NCBI GenBank assembly: GCA_001599915.1
Contig: BCIG01000002.1
Location: forward strand, 930,001 to 994,000
Direction of reading: 5' to 3'
DNA from: Symbiotaphrina buchneri
Lineage: Eukaryota > Ascomycota > Symbiotaphrinales > Symbiotaphrinaceae
Length of the DNA: 64,000 bases
Shown here: one piece after another, positions 36,964 through 48,668 of the stretch
Layout: every line of letters starts with the position of its first letter
Numbering within the stretch: position 1 is the first letter of the stretch
Position numbers and translations under genes: made by a program
Notes under the pieces: generated by a model
What the model was told of the DNA's origin: nothing
What the model saw: the letters and a program-made list of their open reading frames with translations, nothing else
The model's database searches: none

Positions 36964-39171
36964 ATGCAATGGACTAACCTTACGTGGCTGATGCAGCACT
37001 GCACACCATTCACCCTTCCATCGAGCGGGGTCATCTCGATTAATGGATCGAGCGATGTCACATTGACCGCCGATGCCATATTCGTCCCAGAATGTACGGG
37101 AGCACCAGATGGTTCGTCGCTGAGCGCCGTGGACCCTACCACCATTGCCGACCTCAGAGATCCTTTCTACGCGTCGACTATTCCCCAGATCTTCGTGATC
37201 GGGGCCGTGACCGTACTGAGCTATGTCATCTTCATCATGCTGCTCATAACACCACGGTCATTCTTCGTCGGCAATGGACAGAATAGTTCTCGTGTGCTAG
37301 GTCGCAGCGCTTTCGTCGGCAGTCTACCGAGTACTACATCCGTGGTCGGTGTTGGTGGACGTCCAATCTTGCAAAAGGTTGCTGCTTTAACGGTGGTCAT
37401 ATCTTTGACCATTGCTACGGTTGATACCTTCAGGGTCGCTGGGAGGCAGTACCGCGATGGGTTTGAGGATGCCACTGCGCTGACGGCGGAAGTAGCCGGT
37501 GGTCTGGAGATACGCATCGTGCGGGTGATATCAGATACCCTACTTTGGCTCGCGCAGGTCCAGACGCTCATTCGGTTATTCCCGAGACATAAAGAAAAGG
37601 TCATCATCAAATGGGCAGGCTTCGCCCTCATTGTGCTGGACACCATTTTCAGTATAATCAATGGGTTTGTCAGTGACCAAGGCCATACAAAGCCGCGGAG
37701 TTATGTTGACGCAATACCTGCGTTGACCTACTTGTTTGAGCTGGCTCTTAGTCTCCTGTATGCTTCTATGGTCATCTATTACTCTTGTTCGAGAAGGCGT
37801 TTCGCTTTCTACCATCCACAAATGCGCAATATATGTCTTGTTGCCCTGTTATCGCTATTATCGATTTTGGTTCCTGTCGTCTTCTTTGTTCTTGATATCG
37901 CAAAGCCGGATGCGGCGGGATGGAGTGATTATGTACGATGGGTGGGGGCTGCCGCAGCAAGTGTAGTTGTATGGGAGTGGGTTGAACGTATTGAGGCGCT
38001 TGAGAGGGAAGAAAGGAAAGACGGTGTGTTGGGAAGGGAGATATTCGATGGCGATGAGATGTTGGATACTATGCCTGTGGAAGAGATCCACTGGATCCGG
38101 CATCGAAGACGGCGCGATGATCCAGATGACGATGAGAAAGGCAACTGGACGTCTTTTGCAGGTCGGCCTCCACGAAACCAACCAAGGACTGGCGGACGCA
38201 GCGATGATAGATCTTGGCAAGACAATCCGGAACGCGGCAACGGGCATCCCCCATCGACTAGTCGCATTGATTCTACTGCAACTAGTTCCAGACCTGTAGT
38301 GCCGTTTCCGACACCGCCTCCACAGGTGGCATCCCCTGTTAGTCGGACAGATACCACCAGCGCGAGCACGGTTTACGCTGTGCATTATCACCCTGTTAGC
38401 GAATAATCTCCTGCCTTGCACCGGCGGTTGTCGACCCGTACAAACAGTGCCATGGAGTTCCCGCCTTCCTCATCAAGTCAGCAGGATAACAACATACCTA
38501 CGGAGCAGGAACAAGCTCGTATTCCGGGAATGTCAGAGACCCCTGTCCGGAGTCAAAATTCTGGACTAAGGTGGCAGACTATGTCCAATCCCTTCAAAAG
38601 ACGTCGTGCTTCTCCTCCACCGGAAATAATGCTTGCTAATCCCGCGACTCCTCGTCCATCGTCTTCCATCTCACAGGTGCATCCTACGGCCAGACCAGGG
38701 ATCGCGGACGGAAGAGACCTGAAGTCAAGAATAATTGCTGCAGCAATCCCACAGAGTGGAAGGTTCAGAACCAAGGTCATGCCTACCAGTTCCGGAGCCG
38801 GGGAAACATCCAGGAGGCCAAGAGCTACTGATACAAGCGGCTTGCCAGTAACGGTCATTCCAGCGCCGCAGAGGAGGTCAATTAGACCTGCGATGGCCAG
38901 CGGCGCAGGAGGTACCGAAGGCCGGGAGGATAGACCTGCAGTTATCTTCGATGAAAGGGATCGGAATGCAAACAGTGCATCGGTGCAACTGACAAATGCC
39001 CCGAGGGATGGGAATCGCACGGAAGGCATGAGCAGCGCTACTCCTTCTGGTCCGGTGCGGAGAATTTTGTGGGAAGATCGGATTCCTCCTAGCAACGGTA
39101 GCGGAACATCCCCGGTTGCAGCAGGTCCATCGGCGTCTGGCGCAGACCGGCCTGGGAATGAGAACAACTAA
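36964..39171 (+). CDS. palH: PalH/RIM21 alkaline pH sensor, with one in-frame TAA
   Basis: Seven-transmembrane plasma-membrane sensor that recruits the arrestin PalF at alkaline pH and starts PacC activation. The frame from ATG 36964 gives the PalH opening (HCTPFTLPSSGVI, FVPECTGAP), seven spans (about residues 75-330) and a cytosolic tail with STVYAVHYHPVS. A TAA at 38404-38406 stops it at 480 aa. The very same frame stays open afterwards to 39171 and encodes typical PalH tail sequence (NPFKRRRASPPPE, LPVTVIPAP). So the gene is either cut by a nonsense codon, or the stop is removed by an intron; a GTTAGC..CAGCAG intron at 38395-38484 (90 bases, in frame) would do so. Misread base is a third option. 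Identity is firm; the tail is not. Confidence 0.88.
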
Positions 39172-39664
39172 GAGCGCGGGAACTAGCATGGGAGTGGCGT
39201 TTGTATTGGACTTTCGAGCGTTTTGGTATGGGTTATAGCTTTACATGATGGGCGAGCATTAGCGACTGGCGTCCTATTTGATTGATATGATATCCATGAG
39301 AGGGGAGATATGTCCGCTCTTAGCATTATATATTAAGGAGAACTGCGTTAGTGGCAGCAAATGATGAATGAATCGGATCTCAACATATTTTGTCGTTCTC
39401 ACTCGTCGTCTTCTTATGATGCTGAGATGTCTTCGACTCTCAATTCTGCAACCTTTTGATAGATGACTACTTAGGTAGCTGTGCTCCTTCGTATGCGCCC
39501 CCACGCTTCTTCAGCCCTGTCCGCCGTTGCGGAGCCGGAGATAGTTTGAGTGCCAAGACTTGCTTACGCCCGCTGACTCCTGAGCTCCGACTTTAACGGA
39601 TCTTGAACATATGCGCCAATGTCCCTCATGACTTTCCTTCCTTCCTCATGCCTTATACTACGAA
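39172..39664. other. Intergenic
   Basis: Spacer between palH and the F-box-like gene. No feature recognised. Confidence 0.4.
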
Positions 39665-41552
39665 ATGAACGGTGGGCGTGCGGTACAGCAGTTCCTGCCT
39701 AACGGGCATATGCCCAACGGCTCCAGCAATGGGCAGGAACCGGGCGTGGCATCTCTGCCTTTGAACATCATCATGCTCATCATACAATATGTAAGGCCTC
39801 CACTGGGATCCGGCACCAGGCGGCTTCTATTCCTCGCCTGATGGGCTATTTGAATTCGACGAGTGCTTATAATATAATATAGACGGATGATATCGCAGAC
39901 CTGGCCCGCATGGCCCGAACATGCCGGGTTATTCACTACCTCAGCCTCCCTCAACTATATCGAGATGTCCATCTGAAGTCGCATGCCGACGCGCCGAAAC
40001 ATGCCGCCGAAGACGGATATTTGCAAGCCCAGCATGGCTCGTCGGCTTTCCTGATGGGCCTCAGTGGGCTCACAAGCAGGAACTACGCGCATCTGGTCAG
40101 AAGTCTCACGCTGTCTGGCGAGTGGGACGAGGAAGACAATGGCACCCATACACAGAGAGGAGTTGACGGAGAGGACTATACACCAGCAAAGAGCATGATG
40201 TTAAGCATAATAGTGCGATCGGCGATTGACCGTATGGACAATCTGGAAAGCTTTACGTGGGTTGCCTGAATTGACGCAGAGGACATAATGCTGACTTTCG
40301 TAGTTGGAAATTGAATACAAAACCACTGCAGACGGTCTATCAGGGGCTGGCCCTTCGACCCCGCCTTACATCTTTTACACTAAAATTTCCGTCCTCGCGC
40401 TCGCCCCGGCCCATTGTCACCATTCCTGGGATACCGACTCTGCGAGCTTTGAAAATCACGGATCTTGATCCCATCTGCTACCCTGACGATATATCTCTCT
40501 TGCTTCTGCAGTCCAAGAAGCTCCAGGAATTGCGGATGCATTGGAGCCCGCGGATGCGACGAAATAATGACCATAGCACGACTTTACAAACTTACTTTGG
40601 CCGCTGCATAGTAGCTGGTTACAAGCTGCCCGTCCGACACCTCGCTTTTCAGAATATGTATGCTTTCAACAACGATGAGCTGGAACGGGTATTAGACCCA
40701 TCAAGGATCCTCTCTTTCACAAGCTTCAACACAGGCCCGGTGGCCGATCGAGCAACCGGCGAATACCACTTCGTTGGCCAAAGCTGGATTACTCGAATGC
40801 CGGACATCGTGCCCTCCATCAAACATGTGCGGGTCGACTGTATTGTCAGACAGCAGATTTCATTCTTCAAACGCTTTTCCACGCTGGAGGAAGTCTTCCT
40901 TGTGAACCCATATGAGGTTGACTTCCCGACTCCTTCGCCTTCGTCGGCCAACACACCGAACAGTGCTTCTCCGCCGGTGCGTCCACACTCGCCGTTCTAC
41001 GCACCTGCCGCCAACAGCCCCTGGCCGCCTTCTAACGCCGCTACTCCAAAAGCACAACAACAATCCGATACCCACATCTCCCCCATCGGTCGCGAATTCA
41101 TCACAGTCCTGGCGAAGAACCACGGCAAGAACCTCCGCAAAGTCCTGCTCTCACCAGCCTGGCGCTTCGGCCGCGAGGAGCTGATGCTCCTCGTCCGCTC
41201 GTGCCCGAGTCTGACCGAGCTGGCACTCGGAGTCCAGGTGGTGCACGCGGACCTGCTGCGGCTGCTCGTTCCGTTCCTACCCAAGCTGCGGGCCCTGCGG
41301 ATCTTGGACGACCCGAATAATACAGATGGAGGCATGCAACAGTGCGCGGGGACGCTGCTGGACATGGAACTCCTTCTCGCCGGAGAGGAGTACGCGAATA
41401 TCCGCTACTTGGGCTTCTCGGATCTGATCTATGAGGTGGGAAAACCGGTTCTGGATGAGACGGGATTCGGACTCCGTAGGCCTGTGAGGGCGCTGGGGAG
41501 GAAGGATGTTGAGCATGTTGATATTTGGGGGTTGGATAAGCTGGAGATCTAG
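39665..41552 (+). CDS. F-box-like / leucine-rich-repeat-like protein
   Basis: Exons 39665-39790, 39883-40256 and 40304-41552 encode 582 aa. Residues about 30-75 (SLPLNIIMLIIQYTDDIADLA, shown here to 20: SLPLNIIMLIIQY; ARMARTCRVIHYLSLPQLYRDV) fit a divergent F-box, which would dock the protein to SKP1. The rest has repeated LRALKITDLD, LQELRMH, LTELALG and LRALRILDD segments like irregular LRRs, interrupted by a Pro/Ser-rich insert near residues 375-425. A substrate adaptor of an SCF ligase is the likely role, inferred only. The exon 2/3 junction uses a GTGGGT donor so that ESFT joins WKLN in frame. CAND1 and this gene would act on the same ligase class, but proximity is probably chance. Confidence 0.75.
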
Positions 41553-41953
41553 TTGAGGACTTGGCTTGTCTCGTGGTTTGGCGTATGCAATTTTTGGGAT
41601 CTTCATTGCATGGGACGGGGTAACGGAGTTCTGTATCTGGCATGAGTTGGGGCGCTTACATGGAATTTGCTTGTGCGTTGGAGTTATAGATATTGGTCTG
41701 GGGGTTGCGAGACGGCAAGGATCTTGGAACGTGGGGATAATAGATGAGGCTAATGTATAAATGCAACCGGACGAATGTAAAGAGGGCGCCGGATGATGTT
41801 AGAACAGCTTAAGCAGTTTGCCATTGACTCTAACCGTATGAACGCCTAGAAATGCAGCACCCAAATCGATGCCCCATAGTACGGTTTATACACCGCTTTC
41901 GTCCATATCTTACATCCCATCAAAGCCCTCGCCTCTCCCTTAATCCTTTCTTC
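41553..41953. other. Intergenic, convergent 3' ends
   Basis: Between the 3' ends of the F-box-like and mL67 genes. No feature recognised. Confidence 0.4.
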
Positions 41954-42836
41954 TTAAGCTGCCACCGACTCTCCACCGGCCTTTTCCACGCCTTTTGCTG
42001 AGCCACTGCCCTTCCCCTCCACAACGCCCACGTACCGCGCTCCGCCCAGCTGCGGCGGCGCCGGCGCCCCATGCCGTGTGCGAAGGTACCGCGGCAGCTC
42101 GCCGTGCTGGACTTCCTCGGGCCAGTTCTCGGCGTACTCTGCGTCCAGGACGTTGGCCCACTCTATGCGGACCGCCGAGAGCGAGACACCCTGTTCTGAA
42201 TTGGAAGAATCCGACTTTTCCGCTGAAGAAGCTGATTCAGCGGATTCAAGCCGTGCAGCCGGCTCTCCCAAATCCCGCACCCCCGCTTCCGCCTCCGGCG
42301 TCGACTCTGTCTCCGACGCCGTCCACCGCTCCCTCATCTTCTCCTGGCGCCACAGCACCGCGGCCAGATCCGCAATACTGTTCGCCTTCTGATCCATCAG
42401 CAGGCGGCCACGGGTCTTCTTGGGCAGCAGATTTCCCGGGCGGTCCGGGTCGGCGAAGTCGGCCGGGTCCCACTGGTACTCGTGCAGCTTGCGGTACTCG
42501 CGCAGGTTGTGGTAGGCGTGCATGCCCTGCTTGGAGGTTGGGAAGGAGATGGTCAGCAGTGGCTGCCACAGGTCTTTGCGCAGGTTCGGGAGCAGCGATT
42601 TTTTGCCGGTGAAGGGGAGTTGGGGGAGGGCGTTTTTGGACTGTGGGCGTGGGTATTAGTGGGAGATTAGATGGCGGAAGGGGAGAGATGGAGATGCGCA
42701 CTCTGAGGGTTCGGCTTAGTGAGTAGATGGTCTGTCCCGTCCGGATGTTGGTGTAGACGAAAATGTGCCGACCATGCTCCGCGGCCTTTTGGGCCAGCTT
42801 GCTGGCATCTTGGGTGGCCTTGACTGCGGCCTTCAT
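41954..42836 (-). CDS. MHR1: Mitochondrial large ribosomal subunit protein mL67 / MHR1
   Basis: Fungal-specific mitoribosome protein that in yeast (Mhr1) also promotes mitochondrial DNA recombination. Exons 42836-42702 and 42640-41954 give 273 aa. The N-terminal HIFVYTNIRTGQTIYSL is the family hallmark; it is followed after the intron by LPFTGKKS, LRKDLWQPLL and YRKLHEYQWDP, then KTRGRLLMDQKANSIADLA. The C-terminal third is an acidic low-complexity insert and a variable tail. The intron uses a GTGCGC donor and CAG acceptor, in phase 0. It is divergent from the Vps38/UVRAG gene with 287 bases between starts. Confidence 0.9.
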
Positions 42837-43123
42837 CTTGAGGGCAATTGCAGCAAGTGGATTTCAGAGTGTGGAGTCTGAAGAGCAATCAGGCCAGGAA
42901 GATCGAACAGTCGAGGTGGGTATGAAATGATGAAGGGCTCTGGAGTCGCGAAACTTTTGGAGCCGCAACGGATGAGGACGGCAATAGCCGACAGCTCAGA
43001 CTTCAAGCAAACAGCTTGGAGCTTCATCCTGAAACTGACATACAAGACGCCGCTGAAGCAGCCTGGACCGTCGACTTCGATACTCGCATTCGATAGGACT
43101 GGCACGTCGGAACATGCGCTCCA

Positions 43124-45262
43124 ATGTCCGTCGAAGGTAGCCATGGCACCGCTGCCAATGGCCCCATCTCCGCTCCCGTGGTTCCCGTCCGCCGTCATGA
43201 GCAACCATGGCTGCTCCCTACCGTAAGCAGACAGCAGCCCAATGGCACCGCAGAACATGCACTGACAAGCTCTCTTTCAGAATCGCAAGCTGCGCCACCT
43301 CCAAGGCATCTCGCTGCGCAACCTGACACTCTCTCAATCCCCGCACCGCGTTCGCGGAAAGACCATCGATGATGAGTCGCTGGCGCGCACATGGAAGTCG
43401 CCCGAGAAGAGGCTGGCGCTGCAGGAGATCCGGAAGCTGGAGCATTCGCGGTCAAGCAGCGATCTGAAGCCAATGATGTCGCCGAGCAAAGCTAGTGCCC
43501 AGGCTGGAACTGCACCTAATGGTGCGCCAATGAGTCCACCGAGGCATGCTCAAGGAAGGATGCGGAGGCGCAGTACTATGACTTGGGGTGCGGCGACGCC
43601 GGAGGAAAGGGAGAAGAAGATTGAGGATTGGACGAGCAAGCTGGTGGATACATGGTTTTCGTTGCATTGTGAGGGATTTGAAGGTATGGAGGTCTACGGA
43701 GAGCCTGGGGCAGTGCTGATAATGGGCAGATCCCGTCTATATCAGCGAGGTCATGGAGAAGACGATGGTATGGCTATCCCCAACTCATGTAGCGTGGCAT
43801 AACTCCTGACGCTCAGCAGAATCCTACTTTTCGATTCTTCGATCTCAATGCGTGCGGTCCACTTGTCACGCGATTGGATCACTTGACGGTGAAGATCTGG
43901 AGCAAGAGTGAGAACATGTCGACATACCAACTACTATTGGAGCTGGGTTTGCATTTGCAGTCACTGCAGTTTATTGGTAAAACGGTATGTCAACTGACTG
44001 CTCGACCAGTGGCCGTACCATGCTGATGACTGTTGCAGCTGGATAATTTCCACCACCCTCTGCCCGTGAACTGCATAGTGTTCCATTTGGCGGATGGCGT
44101 GTATACCAGCTTTACGGATCTCGCATCGGAAGAGAACCCCATTGCAATCTTCGAGCCTCCAAAGGCAATATCACACGCAATCCAACCGACGTCCTCGTAT
44201 GATTCGCTCATGCGCCTTTCGAACCTCGACGATGTCATTCAAGATGCCCTTCTGACCCGAGAGAAACTTACTTCCCAGATCAACCATATACTAGAGACGA
44301 ACAAGGATGCCCTGAGAACAGTCGCTGAAGCCTCCGAATCTCACGACTCCCTAGCTACAACAGAGCGGTATCTTGCGAATGCTCGCAAACAACTTCGGTC
44401 AGCTGAACGGACAAGATCTACACTTCAGAATTCCCTGTCAGCCCGACGCGCAGCGATCAAATCTGGCAAGGAATCTCAGGAACGGATCAAATCGGATCTG
44501 AACACAGCTACAACAAAGCTCTCTCAGTGCCGATCTCTCCTTGTGGGAACCCGCCGCTCAATCGAGGCACAACGCCGACGGATCTGTACCGACTTGCAAG
44601 CCATCTATCCTATTGAGCCAATAGAAGGCAAATCGCTCTTGTTCACCATACGTGATCTCCCGCTTCCGAATTCAGACTTCGACACAGCGGATCCAGACGT
44701 TACAGCCGCCGCACTTGGAGCAGTCGCGCACGTTGTCTACCTCCTCTCCTTTTACCTCTTCATCCCATTGCCATATCCAGTCCAGCCGTACGCAAGTACC
44801 TCACTCATTGCGGACCCTATCTCCCTCCTCCCGAACTCGAACTCAAACAACGCTACTTCTCTTACGAGTACCAAACCTGCACATGACGGCACCAGCGAAA
44901 ACACGAACCCACACATAGCAAGACCTCCACCGCCACACAGGACATACCCGCTCTACCAGACTCGCGTGCCGCGCTACCGCTTCGACTACGCTGTGTTCCT
45001 GCTCAACAAGGACATCGAGGCTCTCATGGCGGCGAGGGATTTGCAGACGCTTGACTTGAGGCAGACGCTGCCGAATCTCAAGTATCTGCTTTATGTACTC
45101 ACCGCCGGAGAGGGCGAGGTACCGGAGAGGAAGAAGGGAGGTGTCAGGGGTCTGCTCAGGGGGAAGGTGGGCTTGGGCGCGGGGGTTTTGGGCGAGGAGG
45201 GGAGGGCAGGTGCAAACGGGACGGCGCACGCTGGAAAACGGAAGGGAAGAGCGGGTAGCTAG
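43124..45262 (+). CDS. Vps38/UVRAG-like subunit of PI3-kinase complex II
   Basis: Subunit of the Vps34-Vps15-Vps30 lipid kinase complex for endosomal sorting and autophagy. Exons 43124-43222, 43281-43683, 43730-43767, 43820-43984 and 44039-45262 give 642 aa. The N-terminal NRKLRHLQGISLRNL element opens the fungal family, followed by a Ser/Pro-rich linker and a C2-like region (TFRFFDLNACGP, LTVKIWSK). A coiled coil spans about residues 260-390 (QRIKSDLNTATTKL), then the BARA2-like C-terminal part with YPIEPIEG, LLFTIRDLPLPNSD, and VAHVVYLLSFYLFIPLPYP. The late RYRFDYAVFLLNKDIE segment is also typical. Exon 3 is only 38 bases. Confidence 0.9.
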
Positions 45263-45591
45263 GGGATGCTGAGGGAGCAGAAGGCCGCCTCCAGGTTTGC
45301 TGTAGCTTGTTGTGTGCTGATGAACATGGCATAGCATAGCGTTGCATAGCGTCGTTCTTAATGAAGCGTCGAAGATACAATTAGCATTGCATGTTGCTGT
45401 TGCATAGTTTCGCAAACGTAACGACTGCCACGAGTCCATATTGAGTCCATATTAAGTCCATATTGCTCTGAGTTACACAAGCATATAAATTACAGCTGAA
45501 ATGCCACAGGAGAATGAAGAATTCTCACACTGTTGTTTGTACAAGCTTAAGAAACATCTGGCAAGGCCTCTTCCCAACAAATGACAGCTGT
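45263..45591. other. Intergenic, convergent 3' ends with short repeats
   Basis: Between the 3' ends of the UVRAG-like and permease genes. It holds three near-tandem copies of an 11-base unit (GAGTCCATATT) at 45432-45464 and repeated CATAGC near 45,329-45,350. Confidence 0.5.
45432..45464 (+). repeat. 11-base tandem repeat, three copies
   Basis: GAGTCCATATT twice, then AAGTCCATATT, head to tail, in the spacer between two convergent genes. Probably slippage; no function suggested. Confidence 0.8.
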
Positions 45592-47572
45592 CTAGAAGAT
45601 GCCCACAACAGGCGGGCCTTCATATCTCTTCATCACCACCAACCACCAGCACCCGACGATGATAGTCAAGCCGCCCACAATCAGACAACTATAATTCATG
45701 CTGGCGGCATCGACAGGCATGGCATACGGGAAGCAGAAGATGACGACAAAGACCGCAATATACGCGCAGCTGACGGCATTGACGACGAAGCCCAGCGCGC
45801 CCTTCATGAAGAACGGGCCGGGGACGACGCTCTTGCGGCCGGACATCAGGAAGGGGAAGATGGATGCAAAGTACGAGAACGTGGTCAGGATGACGAAGGA
45901 ACCGATGAAGGCGTTGAACGCCGTCGAGCTGCCGAGATAGATGCAGCCCATGACGGTCATGAAGCACCCGACGAAGAGCGCGGCGTTGAACGGGTTGCCC
46001 CACCGGTTGCTGACGTGGCCGAAGGTGCCGGAGAAGGGCACGGCGCCGTCGCGCGCGAGCGTCCAGAAGGTCCGCGACGCGGTCAGCGTGGCGCCGATGA
46101 CGGTGCAGAAGATGGGGAAGAGGATCACGATGAGTAGTCCGAGTGAGCCGCCCCGTGAGCCCGTTGCTTGCTGGTAGATGGTCGCGAGAGGGAAGGTCGT
46201 GATGCTGCTGTTGAAGACGGAGTCGAGGTCGTTGATGCTGTAGAAGAGCGCGATCAGGTAGCAGAAGGCGGTTAGGAAGTCGATGACCATCTGCGCGCAG
46301 AGGGCCTTGGGGACGTTGATCGCGGGCCTGGAAGCGAATGTTAGTCTGATGTCCAGAAGAAGGTGGTTTGTAAAGATGGGGACAAGGGTGCGGACCGTGG
46401 GATTTCCTCTGCAAGATGCGATGTTACGTCCGGCGTGCCAATAGCGTACGCGCCATTCAACATGCCCGCAACAAACACGAATCCATTACTACCCCATCCC
46501 GTCTCATTATCCCAGTCCCTCCAGACGAAATCATCGCTTGCATATTTCGACTCGTTCTTACTCGGCATGATGGCGAGGACCAAGACAGTGACGAACCAGC
46601 CTCCCAGCACAAACAGCAGGCCCGTGTTGTTGAGCATCGGCAGCAGCCGGTTTCCGAACATGATGACCGCCGTCGCAATCCAGCACATGATCAGGTACGC
46701 CACGAAGACGTGCCAGCGCTGCGGCGAGAAGTCTGGGTGGAACAGAGAGTACATGGCCACGGTAATGTTGCCGACGATGGCGCACATGGAGCACGCTCCG
46801 AAACACCAGGCGAACATGTTCCAGTAGCCTGCGAAGAAACCGATGGGCCGGCCCCAGCGTTTGCCGGGTGTGACGGACGCCCAGTGGTAGACTATGAGCG
46901 GTTAGTCGTGGTCTGGAACTGAACCACAAGGAAGAGGGGAAATGGCAGGAGGTGAGGAAATGGTTCTGATGTAATGGGAATGGTCTTACCTCCGGCAGCG
47001 GATGGAATAGCTGATGCCAGCTCGCCGATTGAGGCAGCGACAAAGAAGTAGAAGAGAGACACGGCAATGCTGATAGAGATCAGCATGTAATCCCTAAGCT
47101 CATGGACCGGCCAGAACTCACAGCTCATATATAGCACCAGGTGGGCCACCGTTGTAGACTTGGATATCCAGTTAGTAACCTTCTCATGGAGTCCGGTGTG
47201 GAACATACCATACTTGCAACAACCTGGACACAGTTAGTGTATATCCTCGAAGGGTGACAAGATATTCCTTACAATGCTACCACCGATTGCCGCCCAGGTA
47301 TTGCCAGTCACGATGCCGACGGCACACATACTCAGCAAGCTGAATTGCTTGTCCAATTCGTGCACGTGTCCACTGGCATTGCTGTGGATCCACAAAGTCA
47401 GCTCTGTTGGCATAGTAGATGAAGAAAGATCCAAAGCTTACATGATCTGACCATTTTCCAGCACATCAAGAACATCACCGTCCTTTGATATCCTCCGACT
47501 ACCCCTCCGCTCTTGAGGAAGGCCATCCTCAGGGGGTACGGACATCGCGGTCTGTTTCTCTGGCTCTGCCAT
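45592..47572 (-). CDS. APC-superfamily permease, choline/GABA (Hnm1/Uga4) type
   Basis: Plasma-membrane proton symporter of the amino acid/choline family, 532 aa with about 12 spans. Seven exons: 47572-47442, 47381-47273, 47223-47214, 47158-47122, 47069-46990, 46891-46396, 46327-45592. Family landmarks: the hydrophilic leader with GHVHELDKQFSLLSM, IYNGGPPGAIYEL, ASIGELASAIPSAAG, VYHWASVTPGKRWG, FAGYWNMFAW, and EEIPRPAINVPKAL. Exon 3 is just 10 bases; without it the frame between GGSI and YNGGPP cannot be kept, and both flanking introns have CTAAC branch sites. Likely substrates are choline, GABA or related amines, not decided by sequence. It is divergent from the SDR-deacetylase fusion gene, suggesting possible co-regulation. 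Confidence 0.88.
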
Positions 47573-48668
47573 CTGTATGCAAATGACAAGCAGAGGGGGA
47601 TATCACGAAAGAATTCAACAAGAAATGATATGTGTACAGGGGTCTGACGACAAATAACAATATATGCACCTAGTAAACAGACAGCGGAAAAAGCATCGAT
47701 CGGTCGTTCAAGGGGTCCAGGGCTGCATTAAATAAAAGCGATGCCAAATGACAAGAACAATCTCGCCTCCATCTCACCCTCATACGATCAGCGGCGTCTG
47801 CTCCGTCTATAATAAGTTTATGTCCTTGATCGTGCTGGACCAATCTCAAAGACATCCACTTATCACCAATTCCAGACTCTGGGAACGCCGTCCCGCCATG
47901 TGCAGAGGTTCCTTCGGCCGCACCATTCCCCGAACGGCATGGGTAGGCTCTCAACCATGGCGCTGTCATCCAGGCGATAAGCGATAAGAGCAATCTCGAC
48001 CGACGCTGACCTATCACGGCTGCCAGATAGACGGAGTTCCCCTAGCTAGTTTGGGAAAGTTGAGGAGGAGACTTTTCACCCCCTTCTCGACTTCAAGCCG
48101 GCGGGAAGCCTTGGTGGACCGTGCTTCTCGTCCGGTACCGCGCACCGATCCCGCTGGCCTGTCATTGACAGCCTGGATCGGAAGTCTGCCACGCGAAATT
48201 GAAGCTGCGTCGGGGAAGGTCGATGTTGAAACATTTCAATAGGGTAACAAGAGCCGCTATACTCCACAGCTTCCAGGCGCGCGCACCCTTAGCTCGTGAT
48301 AGCTGACACCGCCCATTTATGTAATGTTGCGCAGAAGCACTACCAAGCTTCACGCGGTATGGGGTAGCATCACCGAACCGCCGAGGGCCGTGATGCTTGC
48401 CCGTAATTCGATTTAAGCATCCAAGGAAATAGTCCTATAGTCTGAAGGATATTGGTGGACTGGATATATTCCGCATTGATCGCTGTGTGACTTGGAGCAA
48501 CCCCACCGGGTCAGCAAGCAATCATTAACAGCGGATGACCCATCTGCCTGGTGTACAGGAATAGAAGAAGCTTGACCTACTAAAGTGAGCGAGAAGCTCC
48601 TTGCACTGCTCTGTATCTTCATATCACGGACACCGTTCCATTCACAGGCGATTCCTAGGGTTGCGGAC
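47573..48668. promoter_or_regulatory. Divergent promoter of permease and SDR-deacetylase fusion
   Basis: 1.1 kb between two divergent start codons. No credible coding frame, RNA or repeat seen. Both promoters must lie here. Confidence 0.45.

Noticed and set aside
45689-46414. Minus-strand 241 aa Arg/His-rich frame and a plus-strand Asp/Glu-rich frame over 45514-46137
   Set aside because: Alternate-frame and antisense shadows of the permease's last exon.
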